Origin: Bacteroidota bacterium
GTDB lineage: Bacteria > Bacteroidota > Bacteroidia > Flavobacteriales > Flavobacteriaceae
Length of the DNA stretch: 6,275 nucleotides
Direction: 5' to 3'
Assembly: GCA_022560715.1 (NCBI GenBank)
Contig: JADFSQ010000123.1
Span: forward strand, 1 to 6,275
In this document: positions 1 to 6,237 of the stretch, piece after piece
How positions within the stretch are numbered: the stretch's first letter is position 1
Layout: every line of letters starts with the position of its first letter
The notes under the pieces: generated by a model
What the model was told of the DNA's origin: nothing
Seen by the model: the letters and a program-made list of their open reading frames with translations, nothing else
Databases searched by the model: none
Program-made: the position numbers and the translations under genes

Positions 1-406
1 TTGTTAAATCGACAGCACAATCAAAATTAATATCATTAAAAGGTCCCCAAGCAATAAAATCGACATCTAGTTGAGCTCCAGTACCATCTATGTTTTCAGT
101 TTGACTAATTGTAAATTCTAAATTACCTGCAGTATCTATACTTAAAAAATACCAAGCTGGAAAAGGCCATAAATTTGGGTCATTTGTGTCAACAGGGAAA
201 TCTGTCACATCGCAACTATAATCTATTCCTGGTTCTGCGCTATCCGAAGCTCCAGGTGTTCCAGGATGTGAATTAGGAAAAATTAAAGTAGAATCTCCTG
301 CACAAAAAGGTTGTATCTCCCCACAAGTTAATCCTTGACCAGATGCTATATTCATTATAAAAAATGATATAAGGAATAGAATGTAATATAAATTTGATTT
401 TTTCAT
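1..406 (-). CDS. Secreted surface protein, N-terminal part only (cut by left edge)
   Basis: The gene reads leftward from an ATG at 404-406 and stays open to the window edge, giving 135 codons without a stop. Residues 1-23 form a classical signal peptide: MKKS, then a hydrophobic stretch (YYILFLISFFIMNI), then ASG with probable cleavage before Gln24. No lipobox cysteine follows, so it is not an obvious lipoprotein. The exported part has four cysteines (28, 35, 65, 130), a CGEIQPFCAG...FPN segment (28-45), an AWYFLSID segment (84-91) and DVDFIAWGPF (114-123). From memory, this pattern is typical of the N-terminal domain of large flavobacterial surface proteins that end in a type IX secretion sorting domain. 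That C-terminus lies outside the window, so the T9SS assignment is inference. Function is unknown; adhesion is one possibility. The start is preceded by AAAAGA, a weak site normal for this phylum. I see no convincing promoter; the best candidate is a near-match TATATTTT (complement of 473-480). Confidence 0.75.
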   Translation of the reverse strand, partial: MKKSNLYYILFLISFFIMNIASGQGLTCGEIQPFCAGDSTLIFPNSHPGTPGASDSAEPGIDYSCDVTDFPVDTNDPNLWPFPAWYFLSIDTAGNLEFTISQTENIDGTGAQLDVDFIAWGPFNDINFDCAVDLT

Positions 407-588
407 TCTTTTACAGAAGCTTTGTTTCCAAATTTGCATCTAATTATTTAGCCTTTTTAACTTCGGTTTGCTAAAATATAATAAATTGATTAATCTATAT
501 TGCATTTCTCTTTAAATAGATATTATAGAAGATTAACTGTAATAAATTAATTGTTTGTTAATTCAAAACTTTACAAAAGTGAATTTAT

Positions 589-596
589 TATCTTTG
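589..596 (+). promoter_or_regulatory. Bacteroidota-type -7 promoter element for folE
   Basis: TATCTTTG fits the TAnnTTTG element recognised by the primary sigma factor of Bacteroidota and is followed by CAAA, with a transcription start expected near 602-604. This would give folE a leader of about 130 bases. No good -33 TTTG lies at the expected distance: the region around 565-573 is CAAAACTTT, and the nearest TTTG (554-557) is too far upstream at about 31 bases. The call therefore rests on the -7 box alone. Confidence 0.55.
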
Positions 597-608
597 CAAA
601 CTGAAAAC

Positions 609-713
609 ATGATATATTTGATATATGAAACGAGCATGTTAAAATTTTTCACACCCAAGGGAATGATTAATTGCGAACCTGCCTGCGGCAGGCAGGCAGC
701 ATGTGACCAATAA
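609..713 (+). CDS. Possible 34-codon small ORF in the folE leader (doubtful)
   Basis: An ATG at 609, a few bases after the predicted transcription start, opens a 34-codon frame ending at TAA 711-713, 20 bases before folE. It begins MIYLIYETSMLKFF and ends GRQAACDQ, with four cysteines near the end encoded partly by the GC-rich palindrome. It has no clear ribosome-binding site and, from the predicted start, almost no leader. An even shorter frame (625-642, MKRAC) overlaps it out of frame. It matches no family I know, and most likely it is open by chance. It is listed because, if translated, it could affect folE expression as an upstream ORF. Confidence 0.12.
   Translation: MIYLIYETSMLKFFTPKGMINCEPACGRQAACDQ
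678..699. repeat. GC-rich palindromic repeat in folE leader
   Basis: CCTGCCTGCGGCAGGCAGG (678-696) is an inverted repeat with 9-bp arms around one central G. As a hairpin it would form an 8-bp stem with a CGG loop. The 3' side continues CAG, giving an alternative register in which 679-686 pairs with 692-699. It stands out sharply from the AT-rich surroundings. No T-run follows on the plus strand, so it does not look like an intrinsic terminator for rightward transcription. It is probably one copy of a dispersed intergenic palindrome, but only this copy is visible here. Confidence 0.7.
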
Positions 714-733
714 AAAACAATAAATATAAACAC

Positions 734-1411
734 ATGAAATTCAATAACAAAATAGAAGAGTTTGAATCGATAGGCAACAATCATATTGGTACTTCTAAAG
801 AAACGCCAATGCGAAATGATGCTTTTAAGCTTTCTAAAGAAGATAAAATAGACATTATTAAAGACGATGTTCGCCATATTTTAGAAACCCTTGGATTAGA
901 TTTAGACGATGACAGCTTAAGTGGCACACCATTAAGAGTAGCAAAAATGTTTGTAAACGAAACTTTTGGTGGTTTAGATCCTGATAAAAAACCTAAAGCT
1001 TCAACCTTCGAAAACAAATATAAATATGCTGAAATGCTTGTTGAAAAAAACATATCAGTGTATTCTACTTGCGAACATCACCTTTTACCAATTGTAGGCA
1101 AAGCACATATTGCCTATATTTCAAACGGAACCGTAATTGGGCTTTCTAAAATGAATCGTATTGTCGATTATTTTGCTAAACGTCCTCAAGTGCAAGAGCG
1201 TTTAACCATTCAAATTGTTGAAGAACTTCAAAAAGTATTAAATACTGATGACATTGCCTGTATTATTGATGCCAAACATTTATGTGTAAATTCACGAGGA
1301 ATCAGAGATATTGAAAGTAGCACTGTAACTAGTGAATTTGGCGGGAAATTTAAAGAAAAAGAAACTCGTAGAGAATTCTTAGATTATATTAAATTAGATA
1401 CTCAATTTTAA
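734..1411 (+). CDS. folE: GTP cyclohydrolase I (FolE, zinc-dependent type IA)
   Basis: FolE converts GTP to 7,8-dihydroneopterin triphosphate and formate in the cytoplasm. This is the first committed step towards tetrahydrofolate, and in many bacteria it also feeds queuosine synthesis. At 225 residues it has the usual family length. Residues 1-33 are a variable N-terminus, and TPLRVAKM (65-72) is the family's early conserved segment. STCEHHLLP (111-119) carries zinc ligand Cys113 and the catalytic His115-His116 region. GLSKMNRIV (136-144) and RPQVQERLT (150-158) form the conserved core. KHLCVNSRGIRD (181-192) supplies the second zinc cysteine, Cys184, with His182 and Arg188. All key residues are present. 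The cysteines argue for the zinc-dependent type rather than FolE2. The ATG at 734 follows an A-rich leader without a Shine-Dalgarno sequence, normal in Bacteroidota. cysS follows 104 bases later on the same strand with no obvious terminator between, so co-transcription is possible. Confidence 0.97.
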   Translation: MKFNNKIEEFESIGNNHIGTSKETPMRNDAFKLSKEDKIDIIKDDVRHILETLGLDLDDDSLSGTPLRVAKMFVNETFGGLDPDKKPKASTFENKYKYAEMLVEKNISVYSTCEHHLLPIVGKAHIAYISNGTVIGLSKMNRIVDYFAKRPQVQERLTIQIVEELQKVLNTDDIACIIDAKHLCVNSRGIRDIESSTVTSEFGGKFKEKETRREFLDYIKLDTQF

Positions 1412-1436
1412 AATTATTTGTGGTGTTATTTGTAAA

Positions 1437-1473
1437 GTCGTTTAGCCAATTCACTACTCAACAACTAAACGAC
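1437..1473. repeat. Inverted repeat between folE and cysS
   Basis: GTCGTTTAG at 1437-1445 is the exact reverse complement of CTAAACGAC at 1465-1473, which lies in the first copy of the tandem repeat; the same 9-mer recurs at 1497-1505 in the third copy. A transcript could therefore form a 9-bp stem with either a 19-base or a 51-base loop. There is no T-run after either stem, so it is not a classical terminator. It may be a weak folE 3' structure or chance; the shared sequence suggests a common origin with the repeat. Confidence 0.45.
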
Positions 1474-1508
1474 AAAACAACTCAACGACAAAACAACTAA
1501 ACGACAAA
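1461..1508 (+). repeat. Three tandem copies of a 16-bp unit directly before cysS
   Basis: The unit ACAACTAAACGACAAA occurs at 1461-1476 and 1493-1508; the middle copy (1477-1492) differs by one base (ACAACTCAACGACAAA). Each unit splits into two related 8-mers, AACAACTA and AACGACAA, so the array can also be read as six 8-mers. The degenerate flanks CACTACTC (1452-1459) and AACTTACA (1508-1515) may be decayed extra units. The array is almost free of G and T and ends seven bases before the cysS ATG, so the mRNA there should be unstructured apart from pairing with 1437-1445. Confidence 0.9.
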
Positions 1509-1515
1509 ACTTACA

Positions 1516-3000
1516 ATGCCGCTTTATCAAAATCAGGAACTAAAAATATACAACTCTTTAACTGGGAAAAAAGACGTTTTTAAACCTATAAACGAAGGTC
1601 ATATTGGCATGTATGTTTGTGGTCCAACGGTTTATAGCAATGTACATTTAGGAAATGTAAGAACATTCTTGTCTTTTGATATGATTTTCCGTTATTTTAA
1701 ACATCTCGATTATAAAGTGCGTTTTGTTCGGAACATTACTGATGCCGGACATCTTGAAAATGATGCTGATGAAGGCGAAGATCGCATTGCAAAAAAAGCA
1801 CGTTTAGAACAAATTGAACCTATGGAAGTTGTGCAAATGTACACAGTAGATTTTCATAACATTTTAAATAAATTCAATTTTCTTCCTCCAAGTATAGAGC
1901 CAACAGCAACTGGTCATATTATCGAGCAAATAGAAATTATTAAAACCATTTTAGATAAAGGACTTGCCTACGAAATTAATGGCTCGGTATATTTTGATGT
2001 TTTAAAATATAATAAGACCAATCATTACGGAATATTAAGTGGCAGAAATATTGAAGATTTAATTCATAACACCAGAGCTCTCGATGGACAATCCGATAAG
2101 AAAAATCCACAAGATTTTGCCCTTTGGAAAAAAGCCGAACCACAACACATTATGCGTTGGCCTTCGCCTTGGAGCGATGGATTTCCTGGCTGGCATTTAG
2201 AATGTACAGCAATGAGCACAAAATATCTTGGTGAACAATTTGATATTCATGGTGGCGGAATGGACTTGAAATTTCCACATCACGAATGCGAAATTGCGCA
2301 GGCAGAAGTTTGCAATGGCAAGAGTCCTGTTAATTACTGGATGCACACAAATATGCTGACTCTTAATGGGCAAAAAATGGCTAAATCTACAGGTAACAAT
2401 ATTTTACCAGCTGAAATTTTTACAGGAGAAAATAATATATTAAAAAAACCTTTTTCGCCAAGTGTAACTCGCTTTTTTATGATGCAAGCCCATTACAGAA
2501 GCATTCTTGATTTTAGCAGTGATGCTTTGGAAGCTTCAGAAAAAGGATTTAACAAATTAATGGAAGCGGTAAATTCTTTAGAAAAACTACCTGTTTCCAG
2601 TTCCACAGATTTCGATATTAAAACATGGAAAAATAATTGCTATAATGCAATGAACGATGATTTTAATACGCCAATATTAATTGCAGAATTATTTAGTGCA
2701 GTAAAATTTATCAACCAGGTAAAAGATGGAAAAGCTTCAGTTAATCAAACAGATTTAGATATTTTAACCAAAACCATACATGAATTTGTATTTGATGTTT
2801 TAGGCTTAGAAAATGTTGATAATTGTAATGGTAATGGTTCAAATAAATTATCTGATACAGTAGAAGTACTTATAAAACTTCGTGCAGAAGCGAGAGCAAA
2901 TAAGGATTTTGCATTATCCGATAAAATTAGAGATGAGTTATTATCGGTTGGCATTCAGTTAAAAGATGGTAAAGATGGCACTTCATTTTCGACTAATTAG
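1516..3000 (+). CDS. cysS: Cysteinyl-tRNA synthetase (CysRS)
   Basis: CysRS activates cysteine with ATP and charges tRNA-Cys in the cytoplasm. It is a class I synthetase, and 494 residues is normal. The Rossmann catalytic domain starts with MYVCGPTVY (32-40), where Cys35 is a zinc ligand, and the HIGH-type signature HLGN (44-47). The other zinc ligands are Cys230 in WHLEC, then His255 and Glu259 in [10 protein letters not shown] (253-262). The family often has HHENE where this has HHECE; the substituted position is not a ligand. KMAKSTGN (287-294) is the KMSKS loop that stabilises the adenylate. Residues about 350-435 form the helical DALR-type anticodon region. The C-terminus has the typical [20 protein letters not shown] (455-474) and ends in the GTSF type. 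The ATG at 1516 gives the expected N-terminus and sits right after the 16-bp repeat array, with no Shine-Dalgarno sequence. The gene is intact and probably shares a transcript with folE. Confidence 0.98.
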   Translation: MPLYQNQELKIYNSLTGKKDVFKPINEGHIGMYVCGPTVYSNVHLGNVRTFLSFDMIFRYFKHLDYKVRFVRNITDAGHLENDADEGEDRIAKKARLEQIEPMEVVQMYTVDFHNILNKFNFLPPSIEPTATGHIIEQIEIIKTILDKGLAYEINGSVYFDVLKYNKTNHYGILSGRNIEDLIHNTRALDGQSDKKNPQDFALWKKAEPQHIMRWPSPWSDGFPGWHLECTAMSTKYLGEQFDIHGGGMDLKFPHHECEIAQAEVCNGKSPVNYWMHTNMLTLNGQKMAKSTGNNILPAEIFTGENNILKKPFSPSVTRFFMMQAHYRSILDFSSDALEASEKGFNKLMEAVNSLEKLPVSSSTDFDIKTWKNNCYNAMNDDFNTPILIAELFSAVKFINQVKDGKASVNQTDLDILTKTIHEFVFDVLGLENVDNCNGNGSNKLSDTVEVLIKLRAEARANKDFALSDKIRDELLSVGIQLKDGKDGTSFSTN

Positions 3001-3072
3001 GAGTTGTATTGCTGTTAATAGGAGAGAGTTGTACACAAGCTGAATAAAAATCCACACACGTTCAAGCACATT

Positions 3073-3080
3073 TAATTTTG
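3073..3080 (+). promoter_or_regulatory. Possible Bacteroidota -7 promoter element for the RM gene
   Basis: TAATTTTG fits TAnnTTTG, with a transcription start expected near 3086-3088 and a leader of about 95 bases before the RM start. No TTTG lies at a normal -33 distance; the nearest upstream TTG (3029-3031) is too far away. In AT-rich DNA this 8-mer can occur by chance, so support is moderate. A promoter of its own would be expected for an accessory RM gene behind a housekeeping gene. Confidence 0.4.
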
Positions 3081-3156
3081 CCGACACACAAGCCAATACT
3101 TAAAAACCAAAAAAACAATTCTTTGCCAACGCTCTGAAAAAAAATCGATAACTTTC

Positions 3157-3180
3157 ATGAACGAAAAAAGGAAAAAATAA
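3157..3180 (+). CDS. Seven-codon upstream ORF abutting the RM start (possible leader peptide)
   Basis: An ATG at 3157 encodes MNEKRKK and stops at TAA 3178-3180, directly against the RM ATG at 3181 and in the same frame (TAAATG). If translated, terminating ribosomes would sit on the RM start, so it could couple or tune RM translation. The peptide is very short, and its A-rich codons double as the ribosome-binding region of the RM gene. Chance is the simpler explanation. Confidence 0.2.
   Translation: MNEKRKK
3167..3173 (+). promoter_or_regulatory. Shine-Dalgarno-like site for the RM gene
   Basis: AAAGGAA lies seven bases before the ATG at 3181. It is a better Shine-Dalgarno match than anything in front of folE or cysS, which have only A-rich leaders. 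With the in-frame TAA at 3178-3180, which rules out any upstream extension, it fixes the RM start at 3181. Confidence 0.5.
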
Positions 3181-6100
3181 ATGGCTATATTTCAGAAATC
3201 AGTAATAAAAAAACACCTGAATAATCTTGACAAAGAGCAAGTTGAAAAAGCCTATCTGAAATTTAAAAGTAATTACAACCCTGCAAAAATTGAGCAAATA
3301 AAAACGCTTAAAGAAGAAGAATATCAAGACGGATTTTTAAGAGATATTTTTGTTGACGTATTTGGTTACACTTTACGACCTGACGAAAATTATGATTTAC
3401 AACGTGAATTTAAAAACCAATCTGACGGAAAAAAAGCAGATGCTGCAATTCTAAAAGACGGAAAAGCAATTGCAGTAATAGAACTAAAATCTACCAAAAC
3501 AAAAGACCTAACCAAAGTAACCCAACAGGCCTTTAATTACAAAAACAATCAGCCTGAATGTAAATATGTAATTACATCAAACTTTCAAAAACTACGCTTT
3601 TATATTGATTATGCTAACGAATATGAAGAATTTGACCTGTTTTATCTTGAAAAAGAAGATTTTAAATTACTTTATTTACTCTTAAATAAGAATAGCATAT
3701 TTGATAATATTCCGCTAAAACTCAAGGAAGAAACTAAGTTTCACGAACAAGAAGTATCAAGTAAATTATATAAAGACTACTCACATTTCAAGAGAAAATT
3801 ATATGAAAACCTAACAAAAAACCATCCTGAAAGTGATAAACTAACTTTATTTAAAAAATCACAAAAATTACTAGACCGTTTCTTGTTTATCTTATTTGCA
3901 GAAGATAGCGGATTATTACCTCCAAACTCTATAAGCAGAGTTATTGACACCTATCATAAATTAATAGACTTAGACGCAAAAAAACCTCTTTACGACATTT
4001 TTAAACAATATTTTGGTTATTTGAATACTGGCAGAAAAGGGAAAACAAGTTCTGGAGATATTCCTGCATACAATGGTGGGCTTTTTTACAAGGATGATTT
4101 ATTAGACAACTTAAAAATTGATGATAACATACTCATTGAGGATTTACGTAACTTATCTGAATATGATTTTAATACCGAAATTGATGTAAATATTTTAGGG
4201 CATATCTTTGAACATTCTTTAAATGATATTGAAGAAATAACCGCAGAAATTGAAGGAACAACAGTTGCCACAAGGGACTTAAGTCCCTTGAAAATATCCA
4301 AACGCAAAAAAGACGGTGTGTTTTACACTCCAAAATACATAACGCAATACATTGTAGAAAATACAGTAGGAACACTTTGCAACGAAAAAAGAATTGCCCT
4401 GAATATAGAAGAAATTGAATTTGACGGAACTTACAGAACAAAATCCGGAAAACTCTCTGAAAAAGGAAAAAAACTTTACAACAGATTAAAAGAGTATAAA
4501 GAGTGGTTAATCTCCTTAAAGATTATTGACCCAGCTTGTGGCTCTGGTGCTTTTTTAAACCAAGCACTCAACTTTTTAATTGAAGAACATACAATTATTG
4601 ATGACATTATTGCAGAACTAACCAATACACCTTTACGCTTATTTGACGTTGACAAATCTATTTTAGAAAACAACCTGTTTGGTGTTGACATAAATGAAGA
4701 AAGTGTTGAGATTGCTCAATTATCGCTTTGGTTACGTACTGCACAAAAAGGCAGAAAACTATCTAACCTAAACAACAATATAAAATGTGGAAACTCTTTA
4801 ATTGACGACCCGGAAATTGCAGGAGATAAAGCCTTTGATTGGAATACCGAGTTTAAAGACATTATGGACAATGGCGGTTTTGATTGTGTGATTGGAAATC
4901 CGCCTTATGTTTCAAAAGCATTTTCAGAAATAGAAAAAAGATATTTTAATTCTGAATACTCTACTGCGCAATATCAATTAGACCTTTATATATCCTTTAT
5001 GGAATTAGGGGTCAATATCCTAAAAAACGAAGGTTTATTAAGCTTTATTGTTCCTAATTCGTGGTTGAAAAATCTTATGTTTGATAAATCTAGGTTGTTT
5101 TTCTTAAATAATCTTTATTTTGATACTATAATTCCTAACCTTGAAAATGTATTTGTTGATGCTTCTGTTGATACATTAATCTTTGTAGCTTCTAAATCTA
5201 AATTATTTAATTCAGAAATTGAAATCGGTCAATTTAAGCATGCTAACTATCAAAAAAAGCATTTTGTAAATCAAAACAGATTTATAGATAATGATAAGAT
5301 GATTTTTGATGTTGAAATCTCAGAAGAATCAGAATCTATATTCAAAAAAATTAAAAAACATTGTGTTCGATTGTCAGAAATAGCAGATATCACTAGAGGT
5401 ATTAATCCATATGACAAATATAGAGGTCAAACAGCTGATGTCATAAAAAATAAGTTATACCATTCTAATTACAAAAAAGATGAAACTTTTGTTCCAGAAA
5501 TAAGAGGTAAACACGTTAATAGATATTCTTTAGAATGGGATGGAAAATCATTTGTTAGTTATGGAGATTGGTTGGCAGCTCCAAGAGAACAACGGTTTTT
5601 TGAAGGCAATAGAATTATTTGTCGACAAGTATTGGGAACAAATTTGAATTGTACATTCATTGATTCTAATTTCATTATTGATCAAAGTGTATTCATAGCT
5701 AAATTTGATAAAGAACAATGCAAAAGAATAAACCCTAAATTTGTATTAACCCAATTAACTTCAAAATTATTGAGCTACTACTTTAGATATAAAGCTAATG
5801 AATTTGATGCATTATTTCCTAAAATTAAAATTGGAGAATATAAGCAATTACCAATAAAAGAAATCTCCCAAGAAGCCCAACAACCTTTTATTGAAAAAGC
5901 AGATAAAATGTTGACATTAAACCAAGAGTTACAATCCAAAAGCACACGTTTTATAAAACGAATAACCGATAATTTTGAAATAGAAAAAATAAGCAAAAAG
6001 CTAAGTACTTTTTACAATTATGACTTTAAAACCTTTGTTGCAGAACTCAAAAAACAAAAAGTAGTTTTATCACTCAAACAACAAGACGAATGGCAAGATT

Positions 6101-6237
6101 ATTTTGATAGTTACAAAACAGAGATTAACCAACTACAAAATGAAATACAACAAACCGATAATGAGATAGATAAAATGGTTTATAAATTGTATGGTTTGAG
6201 TGATGAGGAGATTGGTATAATTGAAAAGAGTGTATGA
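3181..6237 (+). CDS. Type IIG restriction-modification enzyme (nuclease, N6-adenine methyltransferase and specificity domain in one chain)
   Basis: A 1018-residue single-chain enzyme that should methylate adenine in its DNA site and cut unmodified DNA, protecting against phage and plasmids. The N-terminal PD-(D/E)xK nuclease has Asp87 in KKADAAI and Glu101-x-Lys103 in VIELKSTK, after the GFLRDIF helix (51-57). A helical connector spans about 190-370. The gamma-class methyltransferase follows: motif X FYTPKYIT (381-388), SAM-binding motif I DPACGSGAF (450-458), motif II GVDINEES (501-508), a GNSLI segment (537-541) and catalytic motif IV NPPY (573-576). The TaqI/Eco57I-like target-recognition region is about 625-890, then helical or coiled-coil segments to the end. 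All catalytic motifs are intact, with no frameshift. Helicase motifs are absent, which excludes Type I HsdR and Type III Res; the nuclease motif argues against BREX PglX. The recognition site cannot be read from sequence. Odd points are the internal palindrome (4271-4290) and T-ending codons over the recognition domain. It overlaps the next gene by four bases. Confidence 0.93.
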   Translation: MAIFQKSVIKKHLNNLDKEQVEKAYLKFKSNYNPAKIEQIKTLKEEEYQDGFLRDIFVDVFGYTLRPDENYDLQREFKNQSDGKKADAAILKDGKAIAVIELKSTKTKDLTKVTQQAFNYKNNQPECKYVITSNFQKLRFYIDYANEYEEFDLFYLEKEDFKLLYLLLNKNSIFDNIPLKLKEETKFHEQEVSSKLYKDYSHFKRKLYENLTKNHPESDKLTLFKKSQKLLDRFLFILFAEDSGLLPPNSISRVIDTYHKLIDLDAKKPLYDIFKQYFGYLNTGRKGKTSSGDIPAYNGGLFYKDDLLDNLKIDDNILIEDLRNLSEYDFNTEIDVNILGHIFEHSLNDIEEITAEIEGTTVATRDLSPLKISKRKKDGVFYTPKYITQYIVENTVGTLCNEKRIALNIEEIEFDGTYRTKSGKLSEKGKKLYNRLKEYKEWLISLKIIDPACGSGAFLNQALNFLIEEHTIIDDIIAELTNTPLRLFDVDKSILENNLFGVDINEESVEIAQLSLWLRTAQKGRKLSNLNNNIKCGNSLIDDPEIAGDKAFDWNTEFKDIMDNGGFDCVIGNPPYVSKAFSEIEKRYFNSEYSTAQYQLDLYISFMELGVNILKNEGLLSFIVPNSWLKNLMFDKSRLFFLNNLYFDTIIPNLENVFVDASVDTLIFVASKSKLFNSEIEIGQFKHANYQKKHFVNQNRFIDNDKMIFDVEISEESESIFKKIKKHCVRLSEIADITRGINPYDKYRGQTADVIKNKLYHSNYKKDETFVPEIRGKHVNRYSLEWDGKSFVSYGDWLAAPREQRFFEGNRIICRQVLGTNLNCTFIDSNFIIDQSVFIAKFDKEQCKRINPKFVLTQLTSKLLSYYFRYKANEFDALFPKIKIGEYKQLPIKEISQEAQQPFIEKADKMLTLNQELQSKSTRFIKRITDNFEIEKISKKLSTFYNYDFKTFVAELKKQKVVLSLKQQDEWQDYFDSYKTEINQLQNEIQQTDNEIDKMVYKLYGLSDEEIGIIEKSV
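4271..4290. repeat. Perfect 20-bp palindrome inside the RM gene
   Basis: CAAGGGACTTAAGTCCCTTG is its own exact reverse complement (10-bp arms, no spacer). It lies in frame and encodes residues 364-370 (the end of T364, then RDLSPL), in the linker between the helical connector and the basic SKRKKDGVFYTP segment at methyltransferase motif X. Its GC-rich GGGAC/GTCCC core is unlike the surrounding A-rich coding sequence. It may be a small palindromic element inserted into a tolerant linker. Confidence 0.8.

Larger units (their letters stand above)
407..733. other. Divergent intergenic region between surface-protein gene and folE
   Basis: This 327-base stretch separates two divergently read genes. 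It is strongly AT-rich except for one GC-rich palindrome at 678-699. The part next to folE holds a good -7 promoter box (589-596), a doubtful small ORF (609-713) and the palindrome. A short inverted pair, AACATG at 605-610 and CATGTT at 635-640, lies just after the expected transcription start. The left half (407-580) shows only AT-rich sequence with no gene, tRNA or convincing terminator. A long antisense reading frame here (563-877, minus) is mostly the shadow of folE. Confidence 0.6.

Noticed and set aside
678..720. Intrinsic terminator in front of folE
   Set aside because: The hairpin is followed by CAGCATGTGACC rather than a T-run on the plus strand, and on the minus strand the bases after it are not T-rich enough to terminate transcription.
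600..733. Riboswitch (for example a tetrahydrofolate riboswitch) in the folE leader
   Set aside because: The only strong structure is one simple palindrome. I see no conserved core or multi-stem layout of a known folate riboswitch.
563..877. 104-codon reading frame on the minus strand across the intergenic region and the start of folE
   Set aside because: It is antisense to the folE 5' end, spans the -7 box and palindrome, has an unusual Phe/Ile-rich composition expected of AT-rich non-coding DNA, and resembles no family.
781..1053. Other long frames antisense to folE, cysS and the RM gene (781-1053, 2745-2954, 4086-4307, 4169-4441, 4476-4691, 5778-5996)
   Set aside because: All lie wholly inside well-supported genes on the opposite strand and are typical shadow frames.
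1461..1508. CRISPR array
   Set aside because: The 16-bp units are contiguous with no spacers, and there are only three of them.
3001..3180. Control (C) protein gene for the RM system
   Set aside because: The 180-base gap holds no frame long enough for a helix-turn-helix regulator, only a 7-codon ORF.
5342..5361. Phase-variable homopolymer tract in the RM gene
   Set aside because: The A-runs here are at most about seven bases, interrupted, and common in this AT-rich DNA. The reading frame is intact, and there is no long G or C tract or tetranucleotide repeat typical of phase-variable RM genes.
3181..6237. BREX PglX or Type I HsdM/HsdS assignment for the large gene
   Set aside because: The N-terminal D-ExK nuclease motif, single-chain layout and about 1000-residue length fit Type IIG better. 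No separate HsdS, HsdR or BREX genes are visible in the window.
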